Assembly (NCBI GenBank): GCA_018670085.1
Contig: JABHRS010000029.1
Coordinates: 18,802-82,801 of the forward strand
Direction of reading: 5' to 3'
Length of the DNA stretch: 64,000 bases
DNA from: an archaeon
GTDB lineage: Archaea > Nanobdellota > Nanobdellia > Woesearchaeales > GW2011-AR9
Shown here: piece after piece, positions 18,450-27,691 of the stretch
Layout: every line of letters starts with the position of its first letter
How positions within the stretch are numbered: the first letter of the stretch is position 1
Notes under the pieces: generated by a model
Told to the model about the DNA's origin: nothing
Database searches by the model: none
What the model saw: the letters and a program-made list of their open reading frames with translations, nothing else
Translations under genes and position numbers: made by a program

Positions 18450-19880
18450 TTATGATTTTATTCGTTGTAAGTAGTTCTGCATAGCTTCAACTATATTATT
18501 CAAATTTTCATCTGATATTGAAACATTTTGACAATCGCTTGGCAAAGTTGCAATCCCTGGAAAAGTTGAAGCGTACATAGCTGTGATGAATTTGAGTGTT
18601 TTTTCTTTATCAATGTTAGTATCTAATTTTTCTTGAATTGCAGCTGTTAATTTAGTAATGTCTCTGACCTTTTTTATTTCATCAAATACATTATAAAACA
18701 CGTCTCCAAAGGTGATAACTGGTTTTTGCATTAAAATTGATTCCCATCCTGCTGTACCTGTAATTGTTAAAATTAACGAAGCATGTTTACTTAATTTTGT
18801 GGAGTTTACAAATGGTGAAATTAACCTTACATTTGGAAGTTGCTTTATTCGTTTGTGAAACCCGCTTGGTCTGGTAGAATAATTCAGTACGTGTTCTTTG
18901 ACATAAATCTTGTAATTACTTGGAACACTTTTAGCAATGGACTCTATTAATGAAGGTTGGTCCATGAACCATTTTCCAAAAATAGATGTTGAAGCTTCTG
19001 GTTGAATATGAAGGGGGAAATAAACATATTTTTCTCCATTTTGTGGTTGTTCAAATCTTGAAGAATATTTGAGTAATCTATCTTTAATTGGGTACCAAAG
19101 CCAAGGCTTTAAACTTGGAGGCAAACGTTTTCTGTGCAGTACAACTGTTGCAAATTCCTTGTATTTTTGAAATTTTGATTTTAATGTAACTTTTCTCTTT
19201 ATATCAGAACCTGATTTGAAACGCTTTCCACCAAATGTGTCAATGAATTCTTCAGCTATTTTTCTTTCTTCAGGGTTTAGATCTCTTTGTTTTAACTTGT
19301 CATATTCTTTGATTAATAATGGCCAAGAAGAAGAGTCCATATTATTATTGAAAGTTAATCTTTTTGGGATTCTGGGATGTTTTAATTCGATCACTTCGAT
19401 TCCAAGTGAGGTTAACATTTTGTAAATTACAACTCCTTCAAAAGCGGAAATTCCAACTACAAATGCATAATCTGGTTTGATATTTTCAACCATAACTTCA
19501 ATCTCTTTGATTAGATGCTCCATTCGAATTAAGATATTGTCATAAGGAATTTTGGTTCTTTCTTTATAACGGCAAGAATAGATATTCCATATATCAAAAA
19601 TTTTGAATCCATACTCAATTTCCTTTTTTTGTAAAAAATCAAGGTCAGGTTTGCGGTCTTTTTCTTTTAAAACAGCATCATAATTAATGTAAACCATCTT
19701 GTCCTGAGAAATTCCAAAAGAGTCAAATAGGCCTTCAGTGAAGGTTGAAAATGAGAGATAATAGGAATCAATGTTGTGTGTACTTTCAAGCTTTTTGGCA
19801 AGTTCTGTCATAAGTGGACGTCGTCCTGAGCCGCCTGTAACCCAGAGGAATTTCTTATCTTTAAGTAGATCTTTTGCCAT
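18450..19880 (-). CDS. Capsule-polysaccharide transferase-like protein (KpsS/KpsC-like)
   Basis: The C-terminal half has the hallmark YFPLHIQPEASTSIFG, followed by YKIYVKEHVLN and the nucleotide-sugar pocket ILTITGTAGWESILMQKPV, as in Capsule_synth (KpsC/KpsS) proteins and relatives that act on lipid-linked capsule precursors. The N-terminus FLWVTGGSGRRPLM looks like a Rossmann start. ATG at 19880 (MAKDLLKDK) is preferred over the longer frame because TTTATAAAG lies about 30 nt upstream (leaderless). It is divergent from the flippase, consistent with one glycan assembly locus. Confidence 0.7.
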   Translation of the reverse strand: MAKDLLKDKKFLWVTGGSGRRPLMTELAKKLESTHNIDSYYLSFSTFTEGLFDSFGISQDKMVYINYDAVLKEKDRKPDLDFLQKKEIEYGFKIFDIWNIYSCRYKERTKIPYDNILIRMEHLIKEIEVMVENIKPDYAFVVGISAFEGVVIYKMLTSLGIEVIELKHPRIPKRLTFNNNMDSSSWPLLIKEYDKLKQRDLNPEERKIAEEFIDTFGGKRFKSGSDIKRKVTLKSKFQKYKEFATVVLHRKRLPPSLKPWLWYPIKDRLLKYSSRFEQPQNGEKYVYFPLHIQPEASTSIFGKWFMDQPSLIESIAKSVPSNYKIYVKEHVLNYSTRPSGFHKRIKQLPNVRLISPFVNSTKLSKHASLILTITGTAGWESILMQKPVITFGDVFYNVFDEIKKVRDITKLTAAIQEKLDTNIDKEKTLKFITAMYASTFPGIATLPSDCQNVSISDENLNNIVEAMQNYLQRIKS

Positions 19881-19986
19881 TAGCTTTTTTTTGAATAATC
19901 TCTTTATAAATATTAAGGAATAGAGATTGTTTGTTTGAACTGTTATTTCCATAGATTTTTAATAGAATATATCGTTTGAAGTAGAT

Positions 19987-21288
19987 ATGATCAAAACAAC
20001 TGCTACAAAAGTGAAAAATTTTGTTCAAAAAGCTGTAAGTGGCACAACTTCTAAACATTTGCTGAAAACTTATTTTGTCTATGTATTTGTTGCTTTATTG
20101 ATGGTTGCAACTAAAGTTGTGATTGCCAGGTTTTATGGGCAGGAAGAACTTGGAGTCTACAGTTACTTTTTTGCAATTGGAAGTTTTTTGTTTCTTTGGA
20201 CCAGTTTTGAGTTTGGTGAGGCCTTGACTCAGTTAATTGTGAAAGGTAAACATGATCTTAAACAATCATTTTGGCAATCTGTGAAGTTGGGATTATTAAC
20301 TACAATAGTTGCGATTGGAATTTTGTACCTTTTGAATCGTCAATTTGAACTGTTTGCAAATTATCCATTCATTTTTTGGTCTTTAATCTTGTTTATTGTT
20401 AGTTATAGCGCTTATTATCTACTGTATTCAGTATTACGTGGAGATAAACAATTTGCAAAATCAAGCTCATATTCACTTGTTTGGCGGACTTTGTTTGTTA
20501 TTGGAATTTTGTTCTTTGCTTTATTTGGATTGCCATTTTGGCAAGTTCTGATATTTTTGTCTGTTTGTATTCTAATTGCAGCGGTTTCAATGTTACCTAG
20601 TTTTTTGAAACTTTGGAACAGAGTTGATGGAGCTGTGAAATCTGTGGTTTCAAGTTCTGAACTTTGGAAATTGGCTTTTGCCTTATTCTTAGTACAAGTT
20701 GGGTTCTATTCTCTTAGAACAATTGATATTTATGTTTTGGAAATGTTGTTATCATTTTCAGAAGTAGGATATTACTCAGCGTATGCGTCACTAACTAATG
20801 TGATTAGGTTACTTGCTTATGTTTTTCCAGTAGTGGTTTTGCCAATGGCAGCTGTGAGTAACTATAAAATTCGTAAATCTTTGAGTCGACTGTTGATGTT
20901 TGTGATTCCATTTGCAGCATTAGTACTTGTTGGAACTGTGATTTTTGTTCCTTTATTTTATGGACCAGAATATGCTAATGGATTTTGGTTATCATTTGCT
21001 TTGGTTATGAGTGCAAGCATATTATTGTTATATTCTTATTCTAGTTCAATTTTTGCTGGTGAAAACGATGTTAGTTCAAAATATTTGTGGGTACTTGGAA
21101 TTGATTTTTTGTTATCAATTGTAGGGAACGCTGCTTTGAATTATTGGTTAATTGGAAGTTATGGAATCATTGGAGCACCGATTGCAACTGGAATTGTAGT
21201 GTTTGTTAAGTTGCTGTTTCTTTTGGGTGCTATTAAGTGGTTTCGTGTGAGTGCTAGGAAAGCTAAGAATTCAAAAATTATAACTTAA
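19987..21288 (+). CDS. Polysaccharide flippase (Wzx-like, MATE/MVF superfamily)
   Basis: This 433-residue protein has about 12 hydrophobic segments and the sequence pattern of polysaccharide exporters: basic N-terminus, a first segment with VATKVVIARFYGQEELGVYS, repeated pairs of helices and a C-terminal YGIIGAPIATGIVVF. It probably turns a lipid-linked glycan from the inner to the outer membrane face, after which AglB or another transferase would use it. The genes around it encode glycosyltransferases. A TATA-like stretch lies 20-35 nt upstream and no ribosome site is obvious. Confidence 0.8.
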   Translation: MIKTTATKVKNFVQKAVSGTTSKHLLKTYFVYVFVALLMVATKVVIARFYGQEELGVYSYFFAIGSFLFLWTSFEFGEALTQLIVKGKHDLKQSFWQSVKLGLLTTIVAIGILYLLNRQFELFANYPFIFWSLILFIVSYSAYYLLYSVLRGDKQFAKSSSYSLVWRTLFVIGILFFALFGLPFWQVLIFLSVCILIAAVSMLPSFLKLWNRVDGAVKSVVSSSELWKLAFALFLVQVGFYSLRTIDIYVLEMLLSFSEVGYYSAYASLTNVIRLLAYVFPVVVLPMAAVSNYKIRKSLSRLLMFVIPFAALVLVGTVIFVPLFYGPEYANGFWLSFALVMSASILLLYSYSSSIFAGENDVSSKYLWVLGIDFLLSIVGNAALNYWLIGSYGIIGAPIATGIVVFVKLLFLLGAIKWFRVSARKAKNSKIIT

Positions 21289-21310
21289 ATTAGAAAAAAT
21301 AAATGCTTGA

Positions 21311-21583
21311 TTAATTATCAGGAAAAACTTTCTCACCAGTTTCGTTATCATATATTTCGATAATTAGAACTGGACATACTCTTGCTGAATCCAAATAGGC
21401 TTCGTATTGCTCCTCTGTGATTATGAGTTCTTCTACTTCATCAGTTTTTTGAGTCTTAGGATCTTTTAGAGTTGCGATACTGGTTTCTTTATCAAAAAAC
21501 CATCCTTCAGGGAATGCGAATTCACAAGCGCCTGCACCGATGCATTCACTTTTTTTGTAGTGGATCTTGTATGTTTTTGCCAT
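21311..21583 (-). CDS. Small ferredoxin (single iron-sulfur cluster type)
   Basis: From ATG at 21583 (MAKTYKIHYKKSECIGAGAC) this is a 90-residue ferredoxin. Visible ligands are the two Cys of CIGAGAC and the Cys of ARVCPVLII near the C-terminus. That gives three clear Cys, as in 3Fe-4S ferredoxins or 4Fe-4S ferredoxins with a non-Cys fourth ligand. It is a likely electron donor, for instance to the radical SAM enzymes of this window (inference). The preceding in-frame residues up to 21607 have no support as a start. Confidence 0.75.
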   Translation of the reverse strand: MAKTYKIHYKKSECIGAGACEFAFPEGWFFDKETSIATLKDPKTQKTDEVEELIITEEQYEAYLDSARVCPVLIIEIYDNETGEKVFPDN

Positions 21584-21740
21584 TGTGTTATTTTTATTAC
21601 TATGCAAAAGCTCAAAAATGATTTATTTTTGTTGTTTTTGCTATTGTGTTTGTATTTTGTTTGAGTTTGTTATAAAGATTGCTGTTTCTTGAACATCAAA
21701 GCGTAGATTGTGATTCTTAGAATTTTGAATTCTCTGTTCC

Positions 21741-22550
21741 TCAAAACAGTTGCAATCTTGGAGTTGTTGTTTCTTCTGAGGATTTAATCTTCAAATAAGC
21801 AACTGCTTTGCTATTCACGAATCTGTTCTCTCTTAATATCCAACCATGTACCAAGCTTACACCAAATCCATATAACGATTGATCAGTATTAAGGTCTTTT
21901 GCTAAACCAAGAGGTGGAATAAAATACCTATCAGCATATTTAGCTAAACTATCTCCTTGGGAGAAAAAAGATAATGTGATTTCAGGCATTTTTTCTGCTT
22001 CAAGAAGTTCTTTTAAATCTCTTTCAATTCTATTTGTAATTATTCTGCTAACTCCTTGGGTTGCAGAATGTTGTCTTAATCGTCCAAGAACTGTGCTATG
22101 AATGTTATACCCAATTTGCAGTAGATCTGAATGTAAAAAATCATCGTCATTTAATTTTTTTAAATCATGATTTTTGTCAAATGCTTCCGTAAAATAATCT
22201 TTCAATTCACCAACTTTTATACTAGCACCTTGTGGACCAGAATAAAATGGATAAACTGTAAACCTATTTGCATCTGACCATGAAGTATTATTTGAATGGT
22301 CAGTAATTAATTTGCCCTTTTTTAAAACTGGATGTAAAACGTGTTGATCAAATGCGCAACCAATATTAAATGCTTGAACTAACTGATCTCTACTCATCTT
22401 CTCAATAACTTCATCGCATTTATCCGAAACATCAACTAAAGTATCTAATATCTTTTTTCCAGAAGGGATTCCATCAAGACCAAAGAGCTTTTGGTATAAC
22501 ATATTACGGGGTGCACGTATTGCTTTAGAAGTTAATCGACTTAATTGCAT
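21741..22550 (-). CDS. Uncharacterised 269-residue protein
   Basis: I do not recognise a family. The protein is soluble by composition, with no signal peptide or membrane segment, and carries scattered conserved-looking aromatic and polar motifs such as SWSDANRFTVYPFYSGPQGA and GFGVSLVHGWILREN. A TATA-like AATATATAAAC lies 20-30 nt upstream of ATG, fitting a leaderless start. It stands alone between the ferredoxin and a divergent radical SAM gene. Confidence 0.6.
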   Translation of the reverse strand: MQLSRLTSKAIRAPRNMLYQKLFGLDGIPSGKKILDTLVDVSDKCDEVIEKMSRDQLVQAFNIGCAFDQHVLHPVLKKGKLITDHSNNTSWSDANRFTVYPFYSGPQGASIKVGELKDYFTEAFDKNHDLKKLNDDDFLHSDLLQIGYNIHSTVLGRLRQHSATQGVSRIITNRIERDLKELLEAEKMPEITLSFFSQGDSLAKYADRYFIPPLGLAKDLNTDQSLYGFGVSLVHGWILRENRFVNSKAVAYLKIKSSEETTTPRLQLF

Positions 22551-22752
22551 AACATTTCCATATGAATCATGTTTATATATTTTTATATTCAGGGGGATGT
22601 AGTTGAAGTATTACAACAAACTTACTGTGTCTTCCCATAAACCTTTTAAACAGTAAAATAAAAAATTAACTATAGTTAAATTGTGGCTGTTGTGGTGATT
22701 ATTCTCTACAAGAATACAAAACTTTATATTTAGATTAGTCGGGGTGACTACT

Positions 22753-24444
22753 ATGGGTCCAAGTGAAGCTGAAAGAATGAGTGATGAAGAGTTTATTTCT
22801 ATATTAGATGCAGATGCACATTTAGATTCAGATGAGGAAGCTAAAAATATGCGTGATCGTCAGCGGGCTGCTGAAAAAGTAGAAGCTGAGAGTAAAAAAG
22901 AAGCAATTGTAGAAGAAGTAAAAAAATCTAAAACAACTGAAGCTGAAGAAAAACCAAATTATCCTAAAAGATTCAAAAAAGTTCTATTTGTAGTAACTGA
23001 TGTTGCTGCAAGTTATGGGAAAGCATTGAACCCTCACCTTGGAATTGCAATGCTAATGAGTTTCTTAGAAAAAGAAGGCGTTGATTCCGAAGTAATTGAT
23101 TTACAACTTGGATACACAACTGATGATGTAGTAACAAAAGCTAAAGAAATTGGAGCGGACTTAATTGGAGTTACAATGTTTAGTTTTGATTTTGATAACA
23201 CTTACAAAAAAATTAGATATATGAGAGAAAAATTATCTGATATTCCATTTATTCTTGGCGGTGCACATATTTCAACTGTGAAAGGCGAGGCTCTTGAAAA
23301 AACAGGAGCGGATTTTGGAATTACTCGAGATGGAGAAATTCCACTTGCACAACTTTGTTTAGGATACCCACTTGAAGATATCAAAAGTTTGATCTATCGA
23401 AAAAATGTTGGTTCTGCTGATGAAGAAATAGTTCTGAATTCTACTCGTAAATTAAACTGGAAATTGGATGAACTCCCTTATCCAGCATTTGATAAGTTTG
23501 AACTTCCAAAATATATTCATTCAATTGATAAAAGGATTCCGTTCGAATCTTCTCGTGGATGCCCTTACAGTTGTACATATTGTGATGTAAAAATGAGTAT
23601 GGGTCAAGCATTTAGGCCACGAAGCCCAGAACACATTGTGGAAGAATTAAAACATTGGCATAACAAAGGTTATCGGTATTTTGAATTTGTTGATGATGTA
23701 TTTACTATGAACTTAGATCGGGCGAAAAAAGTATGCCAATTAATTATTGATTCAAAGATGGAATTCCGATGGAATTGTGCAAACGGAATTCGAGCTGATA
23801 GAATTGATGAAGAACTTCTGATTTTAATGCGTAAAGCTGGATGTGAGTTTGTAGCTTATGGCCTGGAAACTGGAAACCCTGAGATGCTTAAAGTAATCAA
23901 AAAAGCAATTACACTTGAAAAAGCAACAGCTGCTTTTCACTTAACTAAAAAAGTAGGATTAAAATTTGCTGTGAATTTTATTATCGGCCATCAAGATGAA
24001 ACATATGAAAGGGCAATGGATTCGATTAAGTATGCAAAATCAATTCCAGCTGATTATGTGAATTTTTCAAATATGATTCCATACCCTGGAACTGAAATTT
24101 ATCAATGGCTAGTAAAAGCTGAGAAAGAAGGACGAGCAAGATTTTTAATGCCAAAAGAAGAATTTTTGAAAAATTCTACAACAAAACTTGGCTTGCCGGT
24201 GTTTGAAACTCGGGAATTTAGATATCATGAAAGAGTGAAGGCTTTGAAGATGGGTCGGGCATTAGCTAAAAAAAGCCATTTAAAGTATCGCTTGGGAAAT
24301 GTTGTTGGAACGGTTGCGTATCAAGTATCACGTAACAATACTTTGTATAATGCTATTCGACGTGGTGTAACTGGAAACAAATATGGGAAACATTTGTATA
24401 ATGTGTTTCGTCGCCAGTATGCTGTTGGTAAAGACGTTAAGTAG
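22753..24444 (+). CDS. B12-binding-domain radical SAM protein
   Basis: Start ATG at 22753 is chosen because GGGGTGA lies five bases upstream; the in-frame GTG at 22744 is part of that site. After a charged N-terminal extension of about 75 residues comes a cobalamin-binding domain (NPHLGIAMLMSFLEKEG, DLIGVTMFSFDFDN, FILGGAHISTVKG) and a radical SAM core with SSRGCPYSCTYC (CxxxCxxC, about residue 270), then VAYGLETGNPEML and NFIIGHQDET. This resembles class B methyltransferases and BchE-like cyclases. The substrate is unknown. It is transcribed alone. Confidence 0.8.
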   Translation: MGPSEAERMSDEEFISILDADAHLDSDEEAKNMRDRQRAAEKVEAESKKEAIVEEVKKSKTTEAEEKPNYPKRFKKVLFVVTDVAASYGKALNPHLGIAMLMSFLEKEGVDSEVIDLQLGYTTDDVVTKAKEIGADLIGVTMFSFDFDNTYKKIRYMREKLSDIPFILGGAHISTVKGEALEKTGADFGITRDGEIPLAQLCLGYPLEDIKSLIYRKNVGSADEEIVLNSTRKLNWKLDELPYPAFDKFELPKYIHSIDKRIPFESSRGCPYSCTYCDVKMSMGQAFRPRSPEHIVEELKHWHNKGYRYFEFVDDVFTMNLDRAKKVCQLIIDSKMEFRWNCANGIRADRIDEELLILMRKAGCEFVAYGLETGNPEMLKVIKKAITLEKATAAFHLTKKVGLKFAVNFIIGHQDETYERAMDSIKYAKSIPADYVNFSNMIPYPGTEIYQWLVKAEKEGRARFLMPKEEFLKNSTTKLGLPVFETREFRYHERVKALKMGRALAKKSHLKYRLGNVVGTVAYQVSRNNTLYNAIRRGVTGNKYGKHLYNVFRRQYAVGKDVK

Positions 24445-24464
24445 AATTATTTTTTCTTTTCTCT

Positions 24465-24728
24465 TCACAAATATGCTTTATCATGATGATCAAAAGAATA
24501 AATATCAATAATTTTTTTCTGACGATCTATTTTGAAGATAAGAACAAAATGTTTGTCAATATGAACTCGGTTAAAACTGTGGAGTGGTTTACGTAAAAAT
24601 TTGTAACCAAAAGGATTTTTTCTAATTTCTTTGATCTTTTTCCCAATGATCATTAATTGTTTTGGATTCTTTTTTGCTAATTTAGAAAATATTTTATCTG
24701 CTTTTGGTTTAATTTCTAAATCGTACAT
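24465..24728 (-). CDS. RelE/ParE-superfamily toxin
   Basis: This short basic protein (MYDLEIKPKADKIFSKLAKK, then NPFGYKFLRKPLHSFNRVHI, then FVLIFKI) has the RelE/ParE fold pattern. RelE-type members cut mRNA on the ribosome and ParE-type members poison gyrase; which applies here is not clear. ATG at 24728 is preceded by GAGG; an ATG five codons earlier overlaps the antitoxin stop as TAATG and could also be used. The gene follows its probable antitoxin directly. Confidence 0.7.
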   Translation of the reverse strand: MYDLEIKPKADKIFSKLAKKNPKQLMIIGKKIKEIRKNPFGYKFLRKPLHSFNRVHIDKHFVLIFKIDRQKKIIDIYSFDHHDKAYL

Positions 24729-24742
24729 AATTTTCCTCTTCA

Positions 24743-24982
24743 TTAGAAATTATTTGAAGCATATCTTTTTTCAAAAGAATCTACCTTAATACTTTTTTGT
24801 TTCTTGATTTTTTGCATTTTTTTAATAAAATCTGGTTGAAGTTCAGGTTCATTTTTGTAATCAATATACTCAGAAACAATGTGCTGAATAGCTTGAGCTT
24901 TATCTTTAAACCCAAATTGAGCTTTTACAATGTTAAGTACTCGATTTGTGTTATTGTCTAATGTAATTAATGCTTGGACCAT
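24743..24982 (-). CDS. Antitoxin partner of the RelE/ParE-like toxin
   Basis: This 79-residue protein precedes the toxin in the same operon. Its N-terminus ALITLDNNTNRVLNIVKAQF and GFKDKAQAIQHIVSEY resemble a ribbon-helix-helix DNA-binding domain (beta strand then two helices), and its Lys-rich C-terminus would wrap the toxin. Such antitoxins repress their own promoter. The assignment rests on size, order and layout. Confidence 0.65.
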   Translation of the reverse strand: MVQALITLDNNTNRVLNIVKAQFGFKDKAQAIQHIVSEYIDYKNEPELQPDFIKKMQKIKKQKSIKVDSFEKRYASNNF

Positions 24983-25089
24983 ATTAGTTTACCTAAGTTA
25001 AGATTAGTTGAGCTTATTTATAAACTTTTGTGTTGAAAATGGATATATAACAACAATCTTTAAAACAAGCAAGGATCTTTTTTAGTATA

Positions 25090-25842
25090 ATGGTAGCAAT
25101 TGATTACGAAAAACTTTACTCTGGAGAGCATCTTAAGAAAATAGATCCTAACTGGAGTTTTCGAAGCTGGAGTTATCGTCACACTTTTGTATCAAAGATG
25201 AAAAAAGTAATTAGTCATGTTTTGTCTTTACCTAAGGAAACTAAAATCTTAGATGCTGGCTGTGGTCAGGGTTTACTTGTAGAGTATTTTAAGAACGAAG
25301 GGTATGATGTTATTGGAATTGATGCATTTTATGATAACGAACATGTGAAGTGTGAGAGTATTATGAATTCAAATTTTGCAGACGATACTTTTGATTTGGT
25401 TCTTTGTTTGGATGTGATCGAACATATTCAATTAAATGAACAGGAGAAAGTTATTAAGGAATTAACACGAGTTTGTAAAAGTGGAGGGACAGTTCTTTGG
25501 AGTATTCCGAATATGGGGAATTTGTCTTCTAGGTTTTTATTTTTATTTACTGGATATTTATTGCGTACAGCTAACGCCAAAGCATATTTATTGGATCGGC
25601 CTGGTAAAGATGGTTATGAACTGTATCATCCAGGAGATCGACCGATTAATGAATATTATCGATTGATTAGTAAGTATTCTGATATTTATTTGAAGCGAGG
25701 AATTTCAGCTGAGATTCCAATTCTTTTTCAGTTAACGCAAGTTTGGCCACATTATTTTGGATGGCTGTATTTTCTGTTAAAACCTTTTCAAGTTTTTTCT
25801 GGTTGGTGTTTTAATGTGTTAGTGTTTGCGAATAAGAAGTAG
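25090..25842 (+). CDS. Class I SAM-dependent methyltransferase
   Basis: This 250-residue protein has ILDAGCGQGLLVEYF (motif I, about residues 54-68), VIGIDAF (acidic residue of motif II) and LVLCLDVIEHIQ (motif IV region), as in the Methyltransf_11/23 families that act on small molecules, quinones or glycan lipids. The C-terminal 80 residues include hydrophobic aromatic stretches (FGWLYFLLKPFQVFSGW), suggesting contact with the membrane or a lipid substrate. It stands alone, with a TATA-like element upstream. Confidence 0.75.
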   Translation: MVAIDYEKLYSGEHLKKIDPNWSFRSWSYRHTFVSKMKKVISHVLSLPKETKILDAGCGQGLLVEYFKNEGYDVIGIDAFYDNEHVKCESIMNSNFADDTFDLVLCLDVIEHIQLNEQEKVIKELTRVCKSGGTVLWSIPNMGNLSSRFLFLFTGYLLRTANAKAYLLDRPGKDGYELYHPGDRPINEYYRLISKYSDIYLKRGISAEIPILFQLTQVWPHYFGWLYFLLKPFQVFSGWCFNVLVFANKK

Positions 25843-25938
25843 ATTTTGATGTTTTTTTGGTAATATCAAAAGTCATTCATCAACCAAAGCTTCCTAGTAT
25901 CAAAACATTTAATAGCATCAAGACTTTAATCTTTTATA

Positions 25939-26691
25939 ATGGATGCATCTGATTTAACACCTGAACAACGCAAAGAAATGGAAGAGAAGCTCAAGAACAT
26001 GAGCCCCGAAGAACTTGCACAATTACAGGCACAACAGTGTATTTTTTGTCAAATAATCTCAGGAAAAATTCCTTCTAAAAAAGTTTATGAAGATGATACT
26101 TGTTTTGGGATATTAGATATTAACCCAGCAACAAAAGGACATATTCTATTAATGCCAAAAGCACATATCGCAATTATGCCACAACTTGATGAGAAAATTG
26201 GTGGGCATTTAATGCAGGTTGCACGTGAGTTATCTCGTTCACTTTTGAAGAATTTACGAGCAACAGGATCAACTATTTTTATCGCAAATGGTTTAGCTGC
26301 AGGACAACGCGCTCAACATTTTATGTTACATATTATTCCAAGAGTAGATGGAGATGGAATTTTTAAATATGAAAAACATATCATTGACTTAGAAAAACGT
26401 AAGGCACTTCGTGGCTTGGTAGCTGCAAGGATGGAACAATTAACTGATTGGGAGGACACTTATGCCTCTGAAGTTGTCGAAGAATCTAAGGTTGAAGCTG
26501 AGGAGAAAGAAGAAGTTGTAGCTGAGATTGAAGAGCCTGCGGATGAAGATGAAAGTGAAGATGATACTGAAGATGATGAATCAGACGAAACTGAGGAAGA
26601 CGAAACTGAGGAATCTGAACCAGAAAAACCAGGTAGACCAGGTGAGATAGCTGATTCAAGTTTAGATGATATTGCAAATTTGTTTAAATGA
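25939..26691 (+). CDS. HIT-family protein with altered catalytic motif and acidic tail
   Basis: Residues 30-150 form a HIT domain: CIFCQIISGKIPSKKVYEDD, INPATKGHILLMPKAH, then AGQRAQHFMLHIIPR. In the HxHxH motif the middle His, the nucleophile in Hint-type enzymes, is Met (HFMLH). Nucleotide binding may remain but normal hydrolase or transferase chemistry is doubtful. About 30 helical residues precede the domain and some 65 Glu/Asp-rich residues follow it. A leaderless start is supported by a TATA-like ACATTTAATAG about 30 nt upstream. The next gene, 15 bases on, is a second degenerate HIT protein. Confidence 0.8.
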   Translation: MDASDLTPEQRKEMEEKLKNMSPEELAQLQAQQCIFCQIISGKIPSKKVYEDDTCFGILDINPATKGHILLMPKAHIAIMPQLDEKIGGHLMQVARELSRSLLKNLRATGSTIFIANGLAAGQRAQHFMLHIIPRVDGDGIFKYEKHIIDLEKRKALRGLVAARMEQLTDWEDTYASEVVEESKVEAEEKEEVVAEIEEPADEDESEDDTEDDESDETEEDETEESEPEKPGRPGEIADSSLDDIANLFK

Positions 26692-26706
26692 AATTATTTA
26701 ATAAAA

Positions 26707-27249
26707 ATGGTAAGTGACTACGAATTAATCGGACAGGGACGAGGTTACACAGAGGTTGTTTTCGAAAACGATCGTTTTGTAGCTTTTGTTCAAGAGAAAG
26801 CAATTTCTCCTGGGCAGATCACAATCATCCCAAGGGAGAAGTATACTATTTTTGAAATGTTGCCTTCACAAATGCTTGCTGAGTTATCAACTGTGATAAA
26901 AACAGTTAGTGAAGCTGTGTTTGAAACTTTAAAATGTCATGGAACTAATGTTCTAATTGAAAATGGAATCTCTGCTGGGCAAGATCAACCAGTGTTAAGT
27001 ATCCATATTATTCCGCGTTTTACTGATGATGGCTTGCCTTTGGATTGGGAGGCAAAACAAATTGAAGAGTATGATATGGAAGACGCTATGGTGCATTTGA
27101 CATCGAATAAAATCAGGCTTGGCGATGACATTGTCGCTTCTGAAGATTCTGATATTGAGGTTGCTGATGGCGTTGAAATTGTTGATGATAAGAAGAAAGC
27201 TAAGAAGGAAGAGAATTATTTGATTAAGAGTTTGAGGAAAATTCCTTGA
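26707..27249 (+). CDS. Second HIT-fold protein, lacking two of three motif histidines
   Basis: The order of elements matches HIT proteins (VVFENDRFVAFVQEKAISPG, ITIIPREKYTIFEMLPS, ENGISAGQDQP) but the motif reads VLSIHIIPR, keeping only the last His of HxHxH. It lacks the N-terminal CxxC of its neighbour and ends in an acidic then Lys-rich stretch. It probably evolved from a tandem duplication and may pair with the upstream protein (inference); HIT proteins are normally dimers. Confidence 0.7.
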   Translation: MVSDYELIGQGRGYTEVVFENDRFVAFVQEKAISPGQITIIPREKYTIFEMLPSQMLAELSTVIKTVSEAVFETLKCHGTNVLIENGISAGQDQPVLSIHIIPRFTDDGLPLDWEAKQIEEYDMEDAMVHLTSNKIRLGDDIVASEDSDIEVADGVEIVDDKKKAKKEENYLIKSLRKIP

Positions 27250-27314
27250 GTATATTCATATATTTATTGAATATGTGAAAGATTCATAACTAAGGAGTTA
27301 TTTTTTATTTCTAC

Positions 27315-27557
27315 ATGGTTGCTTCAAAAGATTTGTTACTGGCAGCAGTTGGTTTTGTAATCAGTTTGTATGGAGGGTATGCTCAAGACTTGTTTATTGC
27401 AATACTTGGGATGGTAACACTTATATTCATGATCTACTTGGCTCTAGATACTCATGAGTCAGAAATTCAATTATTGAAGACGCATATTCAAATTGTGTTG
27501 GAAATGGATAATGTTAGGAGGAGACTGGATGCCATCGAAAAAAGAGGAAATTTATAG
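27315..27557 (+). CDS. Small membrane protein with coiled-coil tail
   Basis: This 80-residue protein has two predicted membrane segments (LLLAAVGFVISLYGGY and LFIAILGMVTLIFMIYLAL) followed by a short charged helix (VLEMDNVRRRLDAIEKRGN). No family is recognised. Its last 29 bases overlap the start of an even smaller membrane protein, so the two are probably co-translated. Confidence 0.55.
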   Translation: MVASKDLLLAAVGFVISLYGGYAQDLFIAILGMVTLIFMIYLALDTHESEIQLLKTHIQIVLEMDNVRRRLDAIEKRGNL

Positions 27558-27627
27558 TGCAATAATTAAAACATTGTTTATCATATTGATTCTTTTCTTT
27601 CTAGGTAAGGCACTTGGTTTGTTTTGA
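27529..27627 (+). CDS. 32-residue single-span membrane protein
   Basis: ATG at 27529 is preceded by a very strong ribosome site (AGGAGGAGA, about five bases away) lying inside the end of the preceding gene. The product has a short charged N-terminus (MPSKKEEIYSAIIK) and one hydrophobic helix (TLFIILILFFLGKALGLF). Size, overlap and ribosome site support a real mini-protein that partners the upstream two-span protein. Its function is unknown. Confidence 0.6.
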   Translation: MPSKKEEIYSAIIKTLFIILILFFLGKALGLF

Positions 27628-27654
27628 ATATTTGTTTCACTTTTTATTACACCA

Positions 27655-27668
27655 AAAGCTTAATAAAT
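27655..27668 (+). promoter_or_regulatory. TATA box for tRNA-Gly
   Basis: AGCTTAATAAATGG lies 24-37 bases before the first tRNA base, the expected position for an archaeal promoter of a tRNA gene. Confidence 0.5.
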
Positions 27669-27691
27669 GGCGAATATTCTAAAAGTTTTAT

